DNA from: Bombus terrestris
Lineage: Eukaryota; Arthropoda; Insecta; Hymenoptera; Apidae
Length of the DNA stretch: 64,000 bases
Direction of reading: 5' to 3'
NCBI RefSeq assembly: GCF_910591885.1
Contig: NC_063286.1
Coordinates: 3,968,001-4,032,000 of the forward strand
Below are positions 50,901 through 62,096 of the stretch, in pieces. Made by a program: the position numbers and the translations under genes. The notes beneath the pieces are model-generated. The model saw nothing but the letters and a program-made list of their open reading frames with translations, was not told where the DNA came from and did not search any database. Positions within the stretch are counted from its first letter, which is position 1, and each line of letters opens with the position of its first letter.

Positions 50901-53900
50901 AATACTTTATAGGAGAAGAAGTGGGAAACATTTTCTTCATATCTTTTTGGTAAATTTATGCACTTCCTTTTTTACGGAACCATTTTCTTTCAGTTATTAT
51001 TTATTTTATACAGAGTTCCAGAGTAACAAAGTTACATATATATATTTGCTTCATGAATGCATGCAAGTACTTATTTTATTTATGCTTTTAATCAATTCTA
51101 TTTTAAAGGCCAATGTTATATTTAAAAACTTTATTGAATTATTATTAACATTGAGAGTAACATAAAATTGATAAAATTACAATTTTGATGTTATAGCTAT
51201 ATGTATCTAATGCTCTTATTAACTGTTGATTAATGAGGTGCGTGTTCTGTTATTTGTTGAAATGTGTTCTGCAATAATGAATTTTAGTCAATACAATATT
51301 AATTTTCTATGTTGAAAAATGGCATTTTTACAATATTAGCAAATAATACTACATTTATACTACAATGATAAAGTATATTAAAATTTATTTATATATTTAT
51401 AATAATATTAATTGCAGACAATTATTGTGATAGATTGTAAAATAGGTGCTATGTTTATTTTTATGCAAAAATGTATATTTTTTGTAGATGCATTATATTG
51501 TGTGTTAATAGAGATTATCAGTATAATTATTTTACTACCATAAAAGATATTGTGCATCTGGTTCTTGCAAATTGATATTTATTTGATTCTTAGAAGTGGC
51601 GTAACTATATTTAACATTATTTTTTCTGTATGTATACAGTTTTTATTTATGAATAATAAATCACAAATAAACGCGAAGAAAAGCAAAAAATATATTGAAG
51701 ATATTAAAAGCTATATAAAATTCTAAAATCAAAACATTGCATAATTTTTATATGTTTATCAGAGATAAGTAGATACGCTACCTCTAAAAATAGATGGGAT
51801 TACATGAAGTAGAAGGTAGGGTGTGGGTTACAGTTTTGGCGATGGGGTAAACTTTCCTGAACGACTGTGCAATGAAGACACACATACTCTGTTGGGACAT
51901 ACTACCCAACAGTGGGGTGATGAGACTGAACTTGACTCTCCACCTCCCTATGGGTCACAATCAGGTATTGTGTAGTCTGGAATCCCTATTTTGAGGCAGC
52001 GCATTAATTTATATGCATTATCCAAGTATATGATACTTTTAGTACAAAACTCATATTAGCCACAAGAGTTCTGCAATCATCTAAGTAATAGTACATGCTA
52101 ATGTCAGCTCACATTTTTAATCTTTTTTTTTTATCACAAATAAGTTACTATCATTGCCTCATAGAAGGGAAGATATAACATTCATTCTGAAATATTTTAA
52201 ATGTAAAATATAGGGATTAATTCTAGAAAATTATCGTATTACATTCTTTTTATTTTTATTAATAAAAATAAAATAAACCGTACTATATAGATAAATTGGC
52301 TTAAAAAATTATAAAAATTATGAAAACTTACAGTTTAACTCTTCTTCTCTTATCAAAATCAAACCATTATAGTATCAACTAATAAAGAGTTTATATGAGC
52401 TCATATTTTATGTAAGTACATTATGTATTGTGTAATTTTTTCTAAAGGAAACTTAGATAATAATTTAATTTAATAGTCAATATGACTACATACTTAAAAA
52501 ATAAGAAAGTGTGTAGTAAATATGTAATATATACATTTTTTATAATAATTAATGTAAACATAATAAGTAAAACAAAGAGGTATGCCTAAAAAAATATATG
52601 AAGGTATGAATTATATACTAATTTTATGTTATTACATTCGTTATTTACGAATTTATTAATTTGTAGGATATGTGTAAAATACTATTTATGAGATAAATAT
52701 GTAGATAAATTTTATTGTCCATTATTGATTTAAAAATGCTGTAATAAAAAAGAGATAAATAAATTGATAAAGTTGAAACATTCCACGTATTTATACATAA
52801 AAGATTTTATATTTAATTAACTTTCTTCTTATATATAATTAATTTTGATTTAATACAATCTATCATTTTTGTTCCATTAAAGTTGGTTACTGTGCATGAA
52901 CGTAGAATTATATCTATAGACATGCATGTCATAATATATAACTTTAGGATTTATATATATATAAAATACTATATATTATTGTATAATATGTGTATATATA
53001 TAATACTATATTAATATATAATATAATATAAATATATTATAATATTTAAAAAAGTATATATATATTAATATATTGCATAAAAGTTCACTTTTGTCACTTT
53101 GTAATTGTACTACGTATTTTCATGGTAAGCTATACTAACACTGCTTGCTTATTGTAACTCTTTCTTATTGTGTACTTAGAAGAAATGTACGTCATGTTAA
53201 CATACATAAAGTTTGTTTACTATTTTAAAAAATACATTTACATTTTCTTGCTCTATTTAAAATATAACACTTATTTTTATTAATACTATGGAAGTTCTCT
53301 TTAATTGATTCATTTTACTAGAATTTACATAGTTATGCAAATATATCTCCATATCAATGTGTGTGTATTTAATATATTAATATAGATTGAGTTTTTGACC
53401 ACAGGCCTACGATTGATCAAATGACATTGCTAGAAGAAGCTACACTTTTGCCACTTGACACTGGGTAATATCAAATTGTTTTGTCCAAAGTGTATTCATT
53501 TTTTAAAATGTCGTAATTGATAAATATTGTTTTTTAACGTAACACATATATGTTTGAAAACATATTGTTTGACATATGAAACGACATATTCATTGTAACT
53601 ATACAAATATCAACTATTATTTTTGTAAATAATAATTACTGGAAACATTTTTTAATTATCTCAATATATGTATTTTATGATGTGAACTATATTTGTAACG
53701 TAAATTGTCATAAATAACACAGAAAGTTAGCTTTTTATATAATAAAATTTATTGTAAATTATGTTGAGCAGAGAATTTATATATATATATACATACATAT
53801 ATAGTTACTTTATTTTAAATTCATCTATGACAAAATTGAGTTTTGTATTATTGCATGTTTTTTGTTTACAAACACTAACATTTAATGCTTTCTTTGAAAG

Positions 53901-54164
53901 TGTAATTTGAATCATTAACTTGTACAGTAATTTTTATATATAATTATGTGTCACAGCTTTCTATATTTGATATTGTTCTTTTAGTAAACTCTTTTAATAT
54001 AACTGCTAACATAAATTTATTTGCATAACAAATATTTTTAGTCAATCTGTATATGTGATAAGTAAATTTATTGAATATTCTTTAAAATATTTTACAGCTC
54101 TGCTATGATAACTCGTGCAACAGATGCCAATCAACCATTGGTGGACGCAACTGAAGTTGTTTGA
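47967..54164 (+). CDS. DHHC palmitoyltransferase of the ZDHHC2/15/20 type
   Basis: Main-form exons: 47967-48087, 48232-48258, 48348-48442, 48524-48644, 48712-48935, 49143-49272, 49358-49484, 50672-50758 (8a), 53405-53464 and 54098-54164; 352 aa. The zinc-binding cysteine-rich domain reads CEKCQLIKPDRAHHCSICST, then KMDHHCPWVNNCVGFHNYKF, with catalytic Cys154 of DHHC. Four membrane segments are visible: WIPVIFILTIVLWSYYAYVV, FYHILFLLFLWSY, FFMLFLAYALLYCIFITA and LLFLFFVALMFAVSLTSLF. The TTxE-like and NPxF-type C-tail (YNNFQEVFGDNRKLWFLPIF) fits the ZDHHC2/15/20 branch. The enzyme S-acylates membrane proteins at Golgi or plasma membrane. Exon 8a (87 bp, phase 2 at both ends) looks like a cassette, and an alternative exon 8b lies at 51834-51975. 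Confidence 0.94.
49937..50423. mobile_element. Non-autonomous DNA transposon (MITE) with long inverted repeats
   Basis: The ends are mutual imperfect inverted repeats: left GGGTGTTTCACGCAACTGTC, right (reverse complement) AAGGTGTTTTACACAACTGT. The similarity continues inward for at least 170 bp on each side (shared blocks such as AGAAGATAGA, GATTT/GTTTTGAG and ACGTTATGT). The whole 487-bp piece is therefore nearly a fold-back element. Both edges abut TA, consistent with a Tc1/mariner-type target duplication. It has no coding capacity and lies in the intron between exons 7 and 8a of the DHHC gene. Superfamily assignment is inference from TA flanks. Confidence 0.75.
51834..51975 (+). CDS. Alternative exon 8b of the DHHC gene
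   Basis: After a TTACAG acceptor the frame continues from exon 7 (phase 2) as SFGDGVNFPERLCNEDTHTL, then QQWGDETELDSPPPYGSQS. It resembles exon 8a (SLGNGVAYPVR), so the two look like duplicated exons. A GT donor follows at 51965. Splicing from there to exon 9 shifts frame and ends after GLRLIK; reading on into the intron ends as SGIV with a stop at 51973-51975. Either way 8b would give a shorter alternative C-terminus. Coding preservation is clear; which end is used is not. Confidence 0.7.
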
Positions 54165-55908
54165 AGCAGCATTTAAAATTTATTATTCATCTCTTTATTA
54201 TTAACAAATATTTCTTGTTAACACAACCTAATTTTAAAGTCTTTATATAAATCCTTTGCACTTGCTATCTTTTTTAATTAGTCCTTCTGTTAAATGCAAT
54301 TCTATTGATCTTGGTAAAGTCTTCTTAGTCTTAAGTCTGAAGTTAAATATTTTTCAGTAAACTTTTTTCTCTGTAGATATTTTTATGGGCTATTTGTTAT
54401 TTTGCTAATCTGATCATTTTCTTGCAGTATTTTGATATACAAATGCAAAGGATTAATACCTAGATTATATTTATTACTATAGATTAGAACATTTATAGTT
54501 CTGTATTTTTACATTAACACATATTATAAAAATTATTGGCAGAAATCAGAACATAAAATCTGCAGAAAATTTTTAAGATTTTAGGTATGTATAAGTAACA
54601 TTCTCATTAGTTACAGATATTATTGCATATAGCAATATATGTCATTTTGATCATAATTTACAATGTTTTATAGATATTAAGTTGCTGTTAATAATTGATG
54701 CCATTAAAATGTGAAGAATATAAAAATGATTCGGTGATACATATAAATATTTATAACTAAACAAAAGAAATGTTGCCATTGAATTTAATGATTTTATAAA
54801 GAAATTATGAATTAAAGTTACTATAAAGTAATAAATCTGTTACCATTTTCAAATTAAAAATATTTAATAATGATTAAAATGAAATATCAAAATGAATTTT
54901 ATTTATATTGTACAAAATATGTTTTAATTACATTTGATGTAAATTCTATAACATTCTCTATTTATATTTGTTAGAGATAGTTATGTTACATAACTAAAAA
55001 AACTAATACAATTACATACTTTAAAAATATTATTTCATATTAAAAAGAATAAAAACAATTTTAAGGATATTTCTTCGTTTTCTCATATTCGAAAATATTT
55101 CGTTATAAAAATGATTTTTTCCATGTATTTTATTTAATGCAACTAATTATATAATTAATTAATTAAAAATTAACGAATATATAATTATTAATAAATTAAT
55201 AAATATAAATATATAAATAAAAATTAATAAAAAGAATTAACTAGTGAGTTTTGAAATAAATAAATTTATTTTTTACTTACAACAATAATATTCTTATTAA
55301 AATAAGATTAACAATAAAGCTGGTATCTTTTAATATAACATATACTTTATAACTGACAAATAATACATTTACATTACTAGAACAAATTTATGATTTATAA
55401 TTTATATTCTTTATATTGTTTACAGATCTTATTGAAATATAATGTATCATGTAACATCAGTAAGACATATAAAAGTACTGGATAACAGTACTAAATAAAA
55501 AGGTATTATTAGCGAATCTTATCTTGTATATAAAAGCAGTGATAGCACTGATGACACAATTGTGTAAATTTAGTAGATGGTAATTAAACACTAAAAATTT
55601 ACATTTATATTAGTAATAATGGTTATGTTCAACTTAATCGTAAGTGAAAAAAATAAGACTAATGTGCAAAGAAGTAACTTTAGTAGGATATATTAACATA
55701 AATTTGACTTATTCATCGATTTTGTTGTGTGTATATAAAGTGCATAATAAAGTTATATTGTAATAGAAACATGACAAGTATATTGTAACACAAAATGTAT
55801 TTGACTGTTATAAGAAGAGGTACTTAAGATTTCTTTAAACAATAATAAGAAATAAATGATTGTTATATTATAAATGAAGATTTTCAATATATAATTACAA
55901 AATGAATC
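54165..55908. other. Convergent 3' regions of the DHHC gene and HYI
   Basis: AT-rich 3' UTR and spacer sequence. A likely poly(A) signal AATAAA for the DHHC gene lies at 54830-54835. No gene is seen. The nearby DHHC introns, especially 52920-53060, consist of TATATA/AATATA low-complexity DNA. Confidence 0.45.
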
Positions 55909-57048
55909 TTATAATTCATAACCGTATTTTTGTATCCAACTTAATCCATCTACTGATGATGATTTTGGACAATATTCTAAACCTATATATCCATCATATC
56001 CTTCTTTTTCTAAAATCGAAAGAACATATTCATAATCTATTTCCCCAGAAGTATCAGGTTCATGTCTATCTGGTACTTGAGCAATTTGTACATGACCTAT
56101 AATGACAAGAAAATATATAAATTTCACATGTATATAAATATATGTATATATGTATATGTAATTAAGATAAATCATATACCAATGTATGGTAGAAGTTCCT
56201 TGATGTTTTTTGTAATATTGCCACAAATATGTTGTAAGTGAAAGATATCAAGTTGTAATTTTAAATTTGGCTTATTTATCTTCTTTATCACATCTAAACC
56301 TATAAAAGATATCATATTAATGACTAATTCACGTCTTTCATTAAAATTACTTTTGTATTAGAAGATTACCTTTCTGGAAACTATTCATATAATAATTTGG
56401 TACAGTGATATTATTAATAGGTTCTATAAGGCCTACTATTCCCTCTTTTTCAAACTTTTGCAATGCATATGAAAGATTTTTTACATACACATCATCATTG
56501 ACAGCTGTTACTTTATTTACTTTGCCTGACATAATATGAATTCTAAAAAGAGATTGTATAAAAAATAAAACGAAAAATTCTTTGTTAGAAAAAACAATCA
56601 TTAATGATATCAATCAATTTAAACAATTTCTTTTACCGTTTACAATTTAATGCTTTTGCATATTCTATTGTTAAATCAATGCTTTTTTTAAAGTTTTCTT
56701 CTTCTCCAGGTATCGCTGCAAATCCTAACTCTCCTTTTGAAACATCACCTACATATTTATAATAAAATGGAAGTTGTACTTTAATATAAGACTATTTTTC
56801 TTGCCATTATTTGTATAATGCTTTACATTAGTTGTAATTGTCAAATACATACCTGTAAACACGTTTATAAGAATTTGTTCAACATGTGCATTTTTTTGAG
56901 CTTCTGATACATCTTTAATGGAAAACCCAAAAGGAAATCCACTTTCTACTGCTCTAAAACCAGCTTCTTTTGCCAATTTATATCTTTCAATGATAGATGG
57001 TGCCTCTGTGAACATAAAGGATAAGTTGGAAGCAAATTTAAGGCTCAT
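55909..57048 (-). CDS. Gip: Putative hydroxypyruvate isomerase (HYI / Gip)
   Basis: Minus-strand exons 56853-57048, 56637-56748, 56370-56542, 56180-56299 and 55909-56096 encode 262 aa. The protein is a TIM-barrel sugar isomerase: FASNLSFMFTEAPSIIERYK, AGFRAVESGFPF, then IHIMSGKV. It contains the two metal-binding glutamates GLIEPIN and GLEYCPK, and QLDIFHLQHICGN and IAQVPDRHEPDTSGEIDY. These are hallmark blocks of the hydroxypyruvate isomerase family (Drosophila Gip, bacterial Hyi), which interconverts hydroxypyruvate and tartronate semialdehyde. The physiological substrate in animals is uncertain. The start ATG precedes the first strand directly. It lies in tandem with CCT8, about 0.7 kb downstream of the CCT8 stop. 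Confidence 0.94.
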
Positions 57049-57783
57049 ATTGCTTATTTTTCTTTTGTAAAGGTTCTGGAAGCTCTAACTATAATTACTG
57101 ATAGAATGACTACTGTTTATTGCTTAATATTTGAGATATTATATAACTTCTTATCTTTTTATCAAAAAACTAATATCCTAACAATGTGTAGAGTCAAGAA
57201 ATATTTTTTATGCATATGTATATATGGTTCAAATTTTGATTAAACAGACCTGTTTATATCCGATGAAAGTCTATTTTTCTGTTTTGTATTATTTCACCAG
57301 AAAATTTGTTGTTTTTTATTGGTTAGTCATAATTAATCACTATACTAACTACACACTAACCTTAATAACACATCACTTAATAAACAAATTTAAAAATATG
57401 TTATATTTAACTAAGTATAATAAATGAAAAAATAATAATTAATATAAAAATATTTAATCCTAATTAATATTCATTTAGCCTTTTATTCATATTACACAAT
57501 AATTTGAATTTTAAGTACTACATTCGTAACATTTAAAGGAAATTATAAAATACTATTTTATTATAAATCATGTTTTCATTAGAAAAAGCAGTGTAATATT
57601 ACATACAGATGTATTAACAAGTATGTAGTGTGTAAATAAATGGTCAATATTTTTTATAAATATTTTTCTTGTTTGACATGAAGTTTAATGAAAAAGCAAT
57701 ATAATATAACACTATAAGCTAACAACATAAGAATTAATGAATAATTAAATGTTGTATGTATGTATATGATGCTTTATGTATTA
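57049..57783. other. Spacer between CCT8 (3' end) and HYI (5' end)
   Basis: Holds the HYI promoter and the CCT8 3' UTR. It is AT-rich. An open frame at 57224-57427 is not recognisable. I see no other structure. Confidence 0.45.
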
Positions 57784-60159
57784 TCACTCGTCATCGTCGC
57801 GAATACCACCGCCTGGTACTTTTGGTCCTCCTGCACGTTTTGCCATTATAATCTGATTGACTTTAAGTACAGTACACGCAACCCCAACGGCATATTTTAA
57901 ACCCCATTGTTTTGTTAAGAACAAATCCAAGATTCCAGCTTCCACTGTATCTATAAGACCTGCTTTTTGCTGTAAATAAATATAGTTTTCTTTAACATGC
58001 ACTATTTTTACATGAAATTATTGAAATTTTACAAAAATTTTAAGCAGATACATAGCAGAATACGTACATCAATGTCAAAACCATAATTCTTTTTGTCTTC
58101 CTTATGTGCAGCATAAAGTTTGGATAGAAGTTCAGATGCATGACTTCCACTATTTTCCGCTAAGGTTTTTGGGAAAATTTCCAAAGCTGTTGCAAATTTG
58201 CGTACTGCGTACTGTTCTAAACCTGGTAAAGTATCTGCGTATGTACTGAGTTGTGCGGCAAGTTCAATTTCTGTAGCACCTGCTCCTGGAACAAATCTCC
58301 CATCTCTTGTTATTCCTTTAAATGTATTGACTCCATCATCAATAGCCCGTTCAATATCATCCATATAATTTTCTGTGGATCCCCGAATAAGTATAGTACT
58401 AACTCGACTATCTTTGCCATTTATTGCAAACTTTACTACTATAGTGTCTCCAACTTCGTCGATATATACTGAATCTGCATACCCTAATTCTTCTTTCGAT
58501 GGTGGAATCTCAAAGCAAAAATGATTAGTTAAATCTTTACAATATGTTTAAAAGATAACCATTACAAGAAAATTATTTACCAATTTTGGAAGTGCAGTAG
58601 CACCAACAGTTTTACATAATCTCCTAACATCAAATTTGCTAGGTATACGAACAGCCATTATATTATATTTGTTCATGTAGTGTAAAGCCATATCTCCAAA
58701 CTTTCCTCCTGAAACAATCACAGTAGCTCCACTATCAGCAATTGCTTTTATTTGAGATTCTAATAAGGATTCCTCTCCTCTAGAGAATTTCATCAGTTCA
58801 TCTGCTGTTTTTATCAATACTGTTCCTTTTGTTTCAGTTTGTATAACGTCTATAGCACAAGTATAGACAGCAATTTTGGTATTATCTTTTCTTGTAACGT
58901 CTCCTTCAACTTGCCTCTTAAATACCATTCCTTGTACAACCTCAGAACTAGATATACCACTTCCCAATATTTTACAAACACGTACATTATCCACATTAAA
59001 AGTAGATTTTTTTGGTAAAATAGAAACACAAGCTTGTGCAACAAGAGAAGTAAGAGGTTCTTCATTTCCATATTGCTTACTCATAATAGCTGTCTTAATT
59101 CCCAGTTTTATTTGTTTTTCATCTTGATAATCTTTTACTTCATAGCAGACTAATGTTGGTAATATTTGCAAAGCTTTTTCCAAGGAAGCTTCATATCCTT
59201 CAACTATTTCAGATGTAGTAATTCCCTAGTATATAAAATGTTTATACCCTTTTAGTATATTTGTAATTTGTAAAATTAGCAAATAATATCAGCACTTATA
59301 ATTTTGAAATTTTACCAAACGAAGTAGTTCTTCTGCAGCTTCAAGAAGTGCTCCAGCAAAAATTATTACAAAATTGGTACCATCACCGACTTCTGCTTCT
59401 TGCATTTTTGATGCTAGAACTAACAATTTAGCAGCTGGGTGTTCAACTTCTAATTCATTAATAATTGTTGCAGCATCATTTGTGATAAACAATTTCTCTA
59501 TATGATTAATTATCATTTTATTCATGCCATTTGGACCATAAGCAGTCCTTACAGTTTGTGCAAACTGCTTACATGCTGTTATATTTCCATATACTGCTTC
59601 TTCCAAACCTGAGAAATACTGATTAAAGAGAAAATGCATATTAGTTATGGTTATGAATATTATATTTAATTACTTAGCTGTACTTTAATATTAACCAAAA
59701 TAAATTAAAAATCAAAATTTTTGGTTCTACTTGGTCTTTGGTATTGCTTAAAATTATTACTTTGAAATTATTAATCACATTTAAAACATAAAAACATGTA
59801 GAAGTTCGTCATGTAATGATTCCAAACTTATTCATAAATTTATTATTGAAATTTACATACAATTATATTAACAATCTATAGGCTATAACCCGGCTGTAAA
59901 TAATATAAAAAATAAATTTAAAAATATCGGAATTTTTTAATTTATTAAGAATATTACATTTTTAAGCATATTATAGAAACATGTACGTCAAACGAATATA
60001 ATGTCTATAAAAGGTAATGTTTGATGAAACATTGTGTCATATTCCAAAGAAGACATCTTTTGAGATACACGTAATTATTAAAAAGTATTTTATACTTACG
60101 CGGGCACCTTCTTTGAGCATTTGGGCCATGCCCGGTGCTTTTGGTACATGCAAAGCCAT
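57784..60159 (-). CDS. CCT8: T-complex protein 1 subunit theta (CCT8)
   Basis: Minus-strand exons 60100-60159, 59316-59618, 58581-59225, 58068-58508 and 57784-57969 encode 544 aa (human CCT8 is 548). The sequence matches the family along its length: MALHVPKAPGMAQMLKEGAR, GLEEAVYGNI, TAYGPNGMNKMIINHIEKLF, the nucleotide-binding EVGDGTNFV, ILIRGSTENYMDDIERAIDD, and GRFVPGAGATEIELAAQLST. It ends GGPKVPGGGIRDDDE. CCT8 is one of eight subunits of the cytosolic TRiC/CCT double ring, which folds actin, tubulin and other proteins with ATP. The gene is head-to-head with G protein gamma-1 (start codons 588 bp apart). Confidence 0.97.
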
Positions 60160-60747
60160 GATTATTTTTATAAAAATTAGTAGGTCCTTATATTTCACGT
60201 GCAATTCAGAATTAATACCCTAATTTAACTTTCCGCTATAAATGATGAAGAACCCAAATCTTTCTTTCGAGGTTTCTACTATAACGACATCTCTCAGTGC
60301 TAATTCTAATTTTATAACTAGACAAATTTTAATGTAAGTCAATATCTTTTTTAAATCTTGATGTTAGATAAATTATTTTTTAAATAAATAGTTACGATTT
60401 ATTTAAATTTAAAGAAATATTTGTGTAAAAATTGAAATTATATATGTCATATGAGTTCTAAAGCTCCTATTTATCCAAATATACATCTTTACGAAAACTA
60501 GCCTTAAGGGATAGGCTTAAAGTTGGAAACTGATAAAATTTATTAAGACGTAGGAAAAGTATAATAATTTATTTGAAGAATTACTAAGCGTATCGCATTG
60601 ACGGAGGTTATTATCAAAAATTGGTAATTTGATTTCATAGCTTTAATACTTTTAAATATTGCTATTGAACAATCGAAGACAGAAATGTTGTGTATTTTAA
60701 TACTTTATTTTAGTATTTTATACGAAATTCTGTTGCCTTCGTCTGTT
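60160..60747. promoter_or_regulatory. Divergent intergenic region CCT8 / G-gamma1
   Basis: A 588-bp head-to-head interval that should contain both promoters. The G-gamma1 side may include an intron acceptor in TATTTTAG near 60707-60714, just before its start codon. No clear TATA box or motif cluster is seen. Confidence 0.5.
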
Positions 60748-60960
60748 ATGGATATGGTGACCACCAATTTACAACAACAACGGCAAATTACGGAGCAGCT
60801 ACGACGCGAGGCTGCTTTAAAACGAATCACAGTTAGCAAAGCTGTTGAAGATATCATGAAATACATTACAGAACACGAGCAAGAAGATTATCTTTTGGTT
60901 GGTTTTTCATCACAGAAATCGAATCCCTTTCGTGAAAGAAGTTACTGTACCATTTTTTAA
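60748..60960 (+). CDS. Ggamma1: Guanine nucleotide-binding protein subunit gamma-1
   Basis: A single coding exon of 70 codons, the length of Drosophila G-gamma1. The protein starts MDMVTTNLQQQRQITEQLRR and continues EHEQEDYLL and NPFRERSYCTIF. NPFR(E) and the terminal CAAX box Cys-Thr-Ile-Phe are diagnostic; the Cys is prenylated and carboxymethylated for membrane attachment of the G beta-gamma dimer. The frame is open upstream to 60685, but the ATG at 60748 is chosen because Drosophila G-gamma1 begins MDV.. at the same place. Role: heterotrimeric G protein signalling, including asymmetric cell division in flies. AATAAA at 61592-61597 is a plausible poly(A) signal. Confidence 0.94.
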   Translation: MDMVTTNLQQQRQITEQLRREAALKRITVSKAVEDIMKYITEHEQEDYLLVGFSSQKSNPFRERSYCTIF

Positions 60961-62096
60961 ACTTGCATGTTTAAAGTAAAAAACGAATCATTTTAATTTT
61001 TTTCCTTTAAGTATTCGTATTTTGATATGTTTAATTTATTATATGATTAGAATGAAATATCGAGTCTATTTGTATCATCAATATTCAAACATTCATTTAA
61101 CTACCTTAAGTTGATTAACTTAGGCCATCATTATTATTGTTTCTATGCATATTTTGATATTTATTTCATGTAAACATTAAACTTTAGAATTATTTATGCA
61201 TTAATAGTTTATATTTGAAGAATTTCTAATATATTTACTAATGCTTTATTATAATTCTATTGGCCTATAAATTACCATGAAATACATACGCACAAAATAT
61301 TTTTAATATGTATCAATATTATCTGCATATGCATAAGTATATATGCGATACAAAAGTGAAATGTTATTTTGTACAATGTTGATCTTATGAAATGTAATAT
61401 TTTTTAAATATGAGAACCTGTTACTCTACAAAGTATATTATAGTCTATTTTTCATTCAGTCTACATAATCAAAGTTGAAATTAAATACTTCAAATGCCTA
61501 ATGTATGTTTAATGTACTTTTGTACAATTTATTTTGCTAATTACATATGCTTATATAACAATGAACTTGTAAAACTTAAATTGTAATACAAAATAAAAAC
61601 ATGTTATAAAAAATATAAATTCTAGTTTTTATTATATTATTATTATATACCTATTTTAGTGTTATTTAATGAAATTAACAGTTACTTATTTTTTTAGTTA
61701 AAAGTATAAAAGTATACCTGATGTTGTGACTTTTGCATCATATTAGCAGAAACATCAGTTGTGTGGCTATGTAAAAATTAATTAGAATTTTTAAAAACAA
61801 TATTAACAGTTTAATATATGTATAAAAATGATGGTAAAATAACATTTACAAAACATCTTTACTTCAAGAAACATTGTGAGCATAATAACTTTGAAATTCA
61901 ATATCAGTGGATGAACAAATATAAGCATAACCTGGAATTTCATACTTCTCACTTTACATGAATTATTATTATCAATAATTGTATAAAAAGAAAATTTTTC
62001 TAACCTGTAATTCTTCAGGTAAGTACTTAAAAGACGGATTTATTTGTTTAAGTAAGTAATATAAAAAATATAATACTTTGTTTATAGATAAGAAAT
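60961..62096. other. G-gamma1 3' UTR and upstream region of REV3L
   Basis: AT-rich. After the AATAAA at 61592-61597 there are exon-like pieces on the minus strand (61717-61764, 61900-61964, 62016-62051; see findings) that I cannot place in a gene. The rest is featureless. Confidence 0.45.

Noticed and set aside
52920..53060. Dense TATATA/AATATA sequence that could be read as a promoter or origin
   Set aside because: It is simple AT low-complexity DNA inside a DHHC intron.
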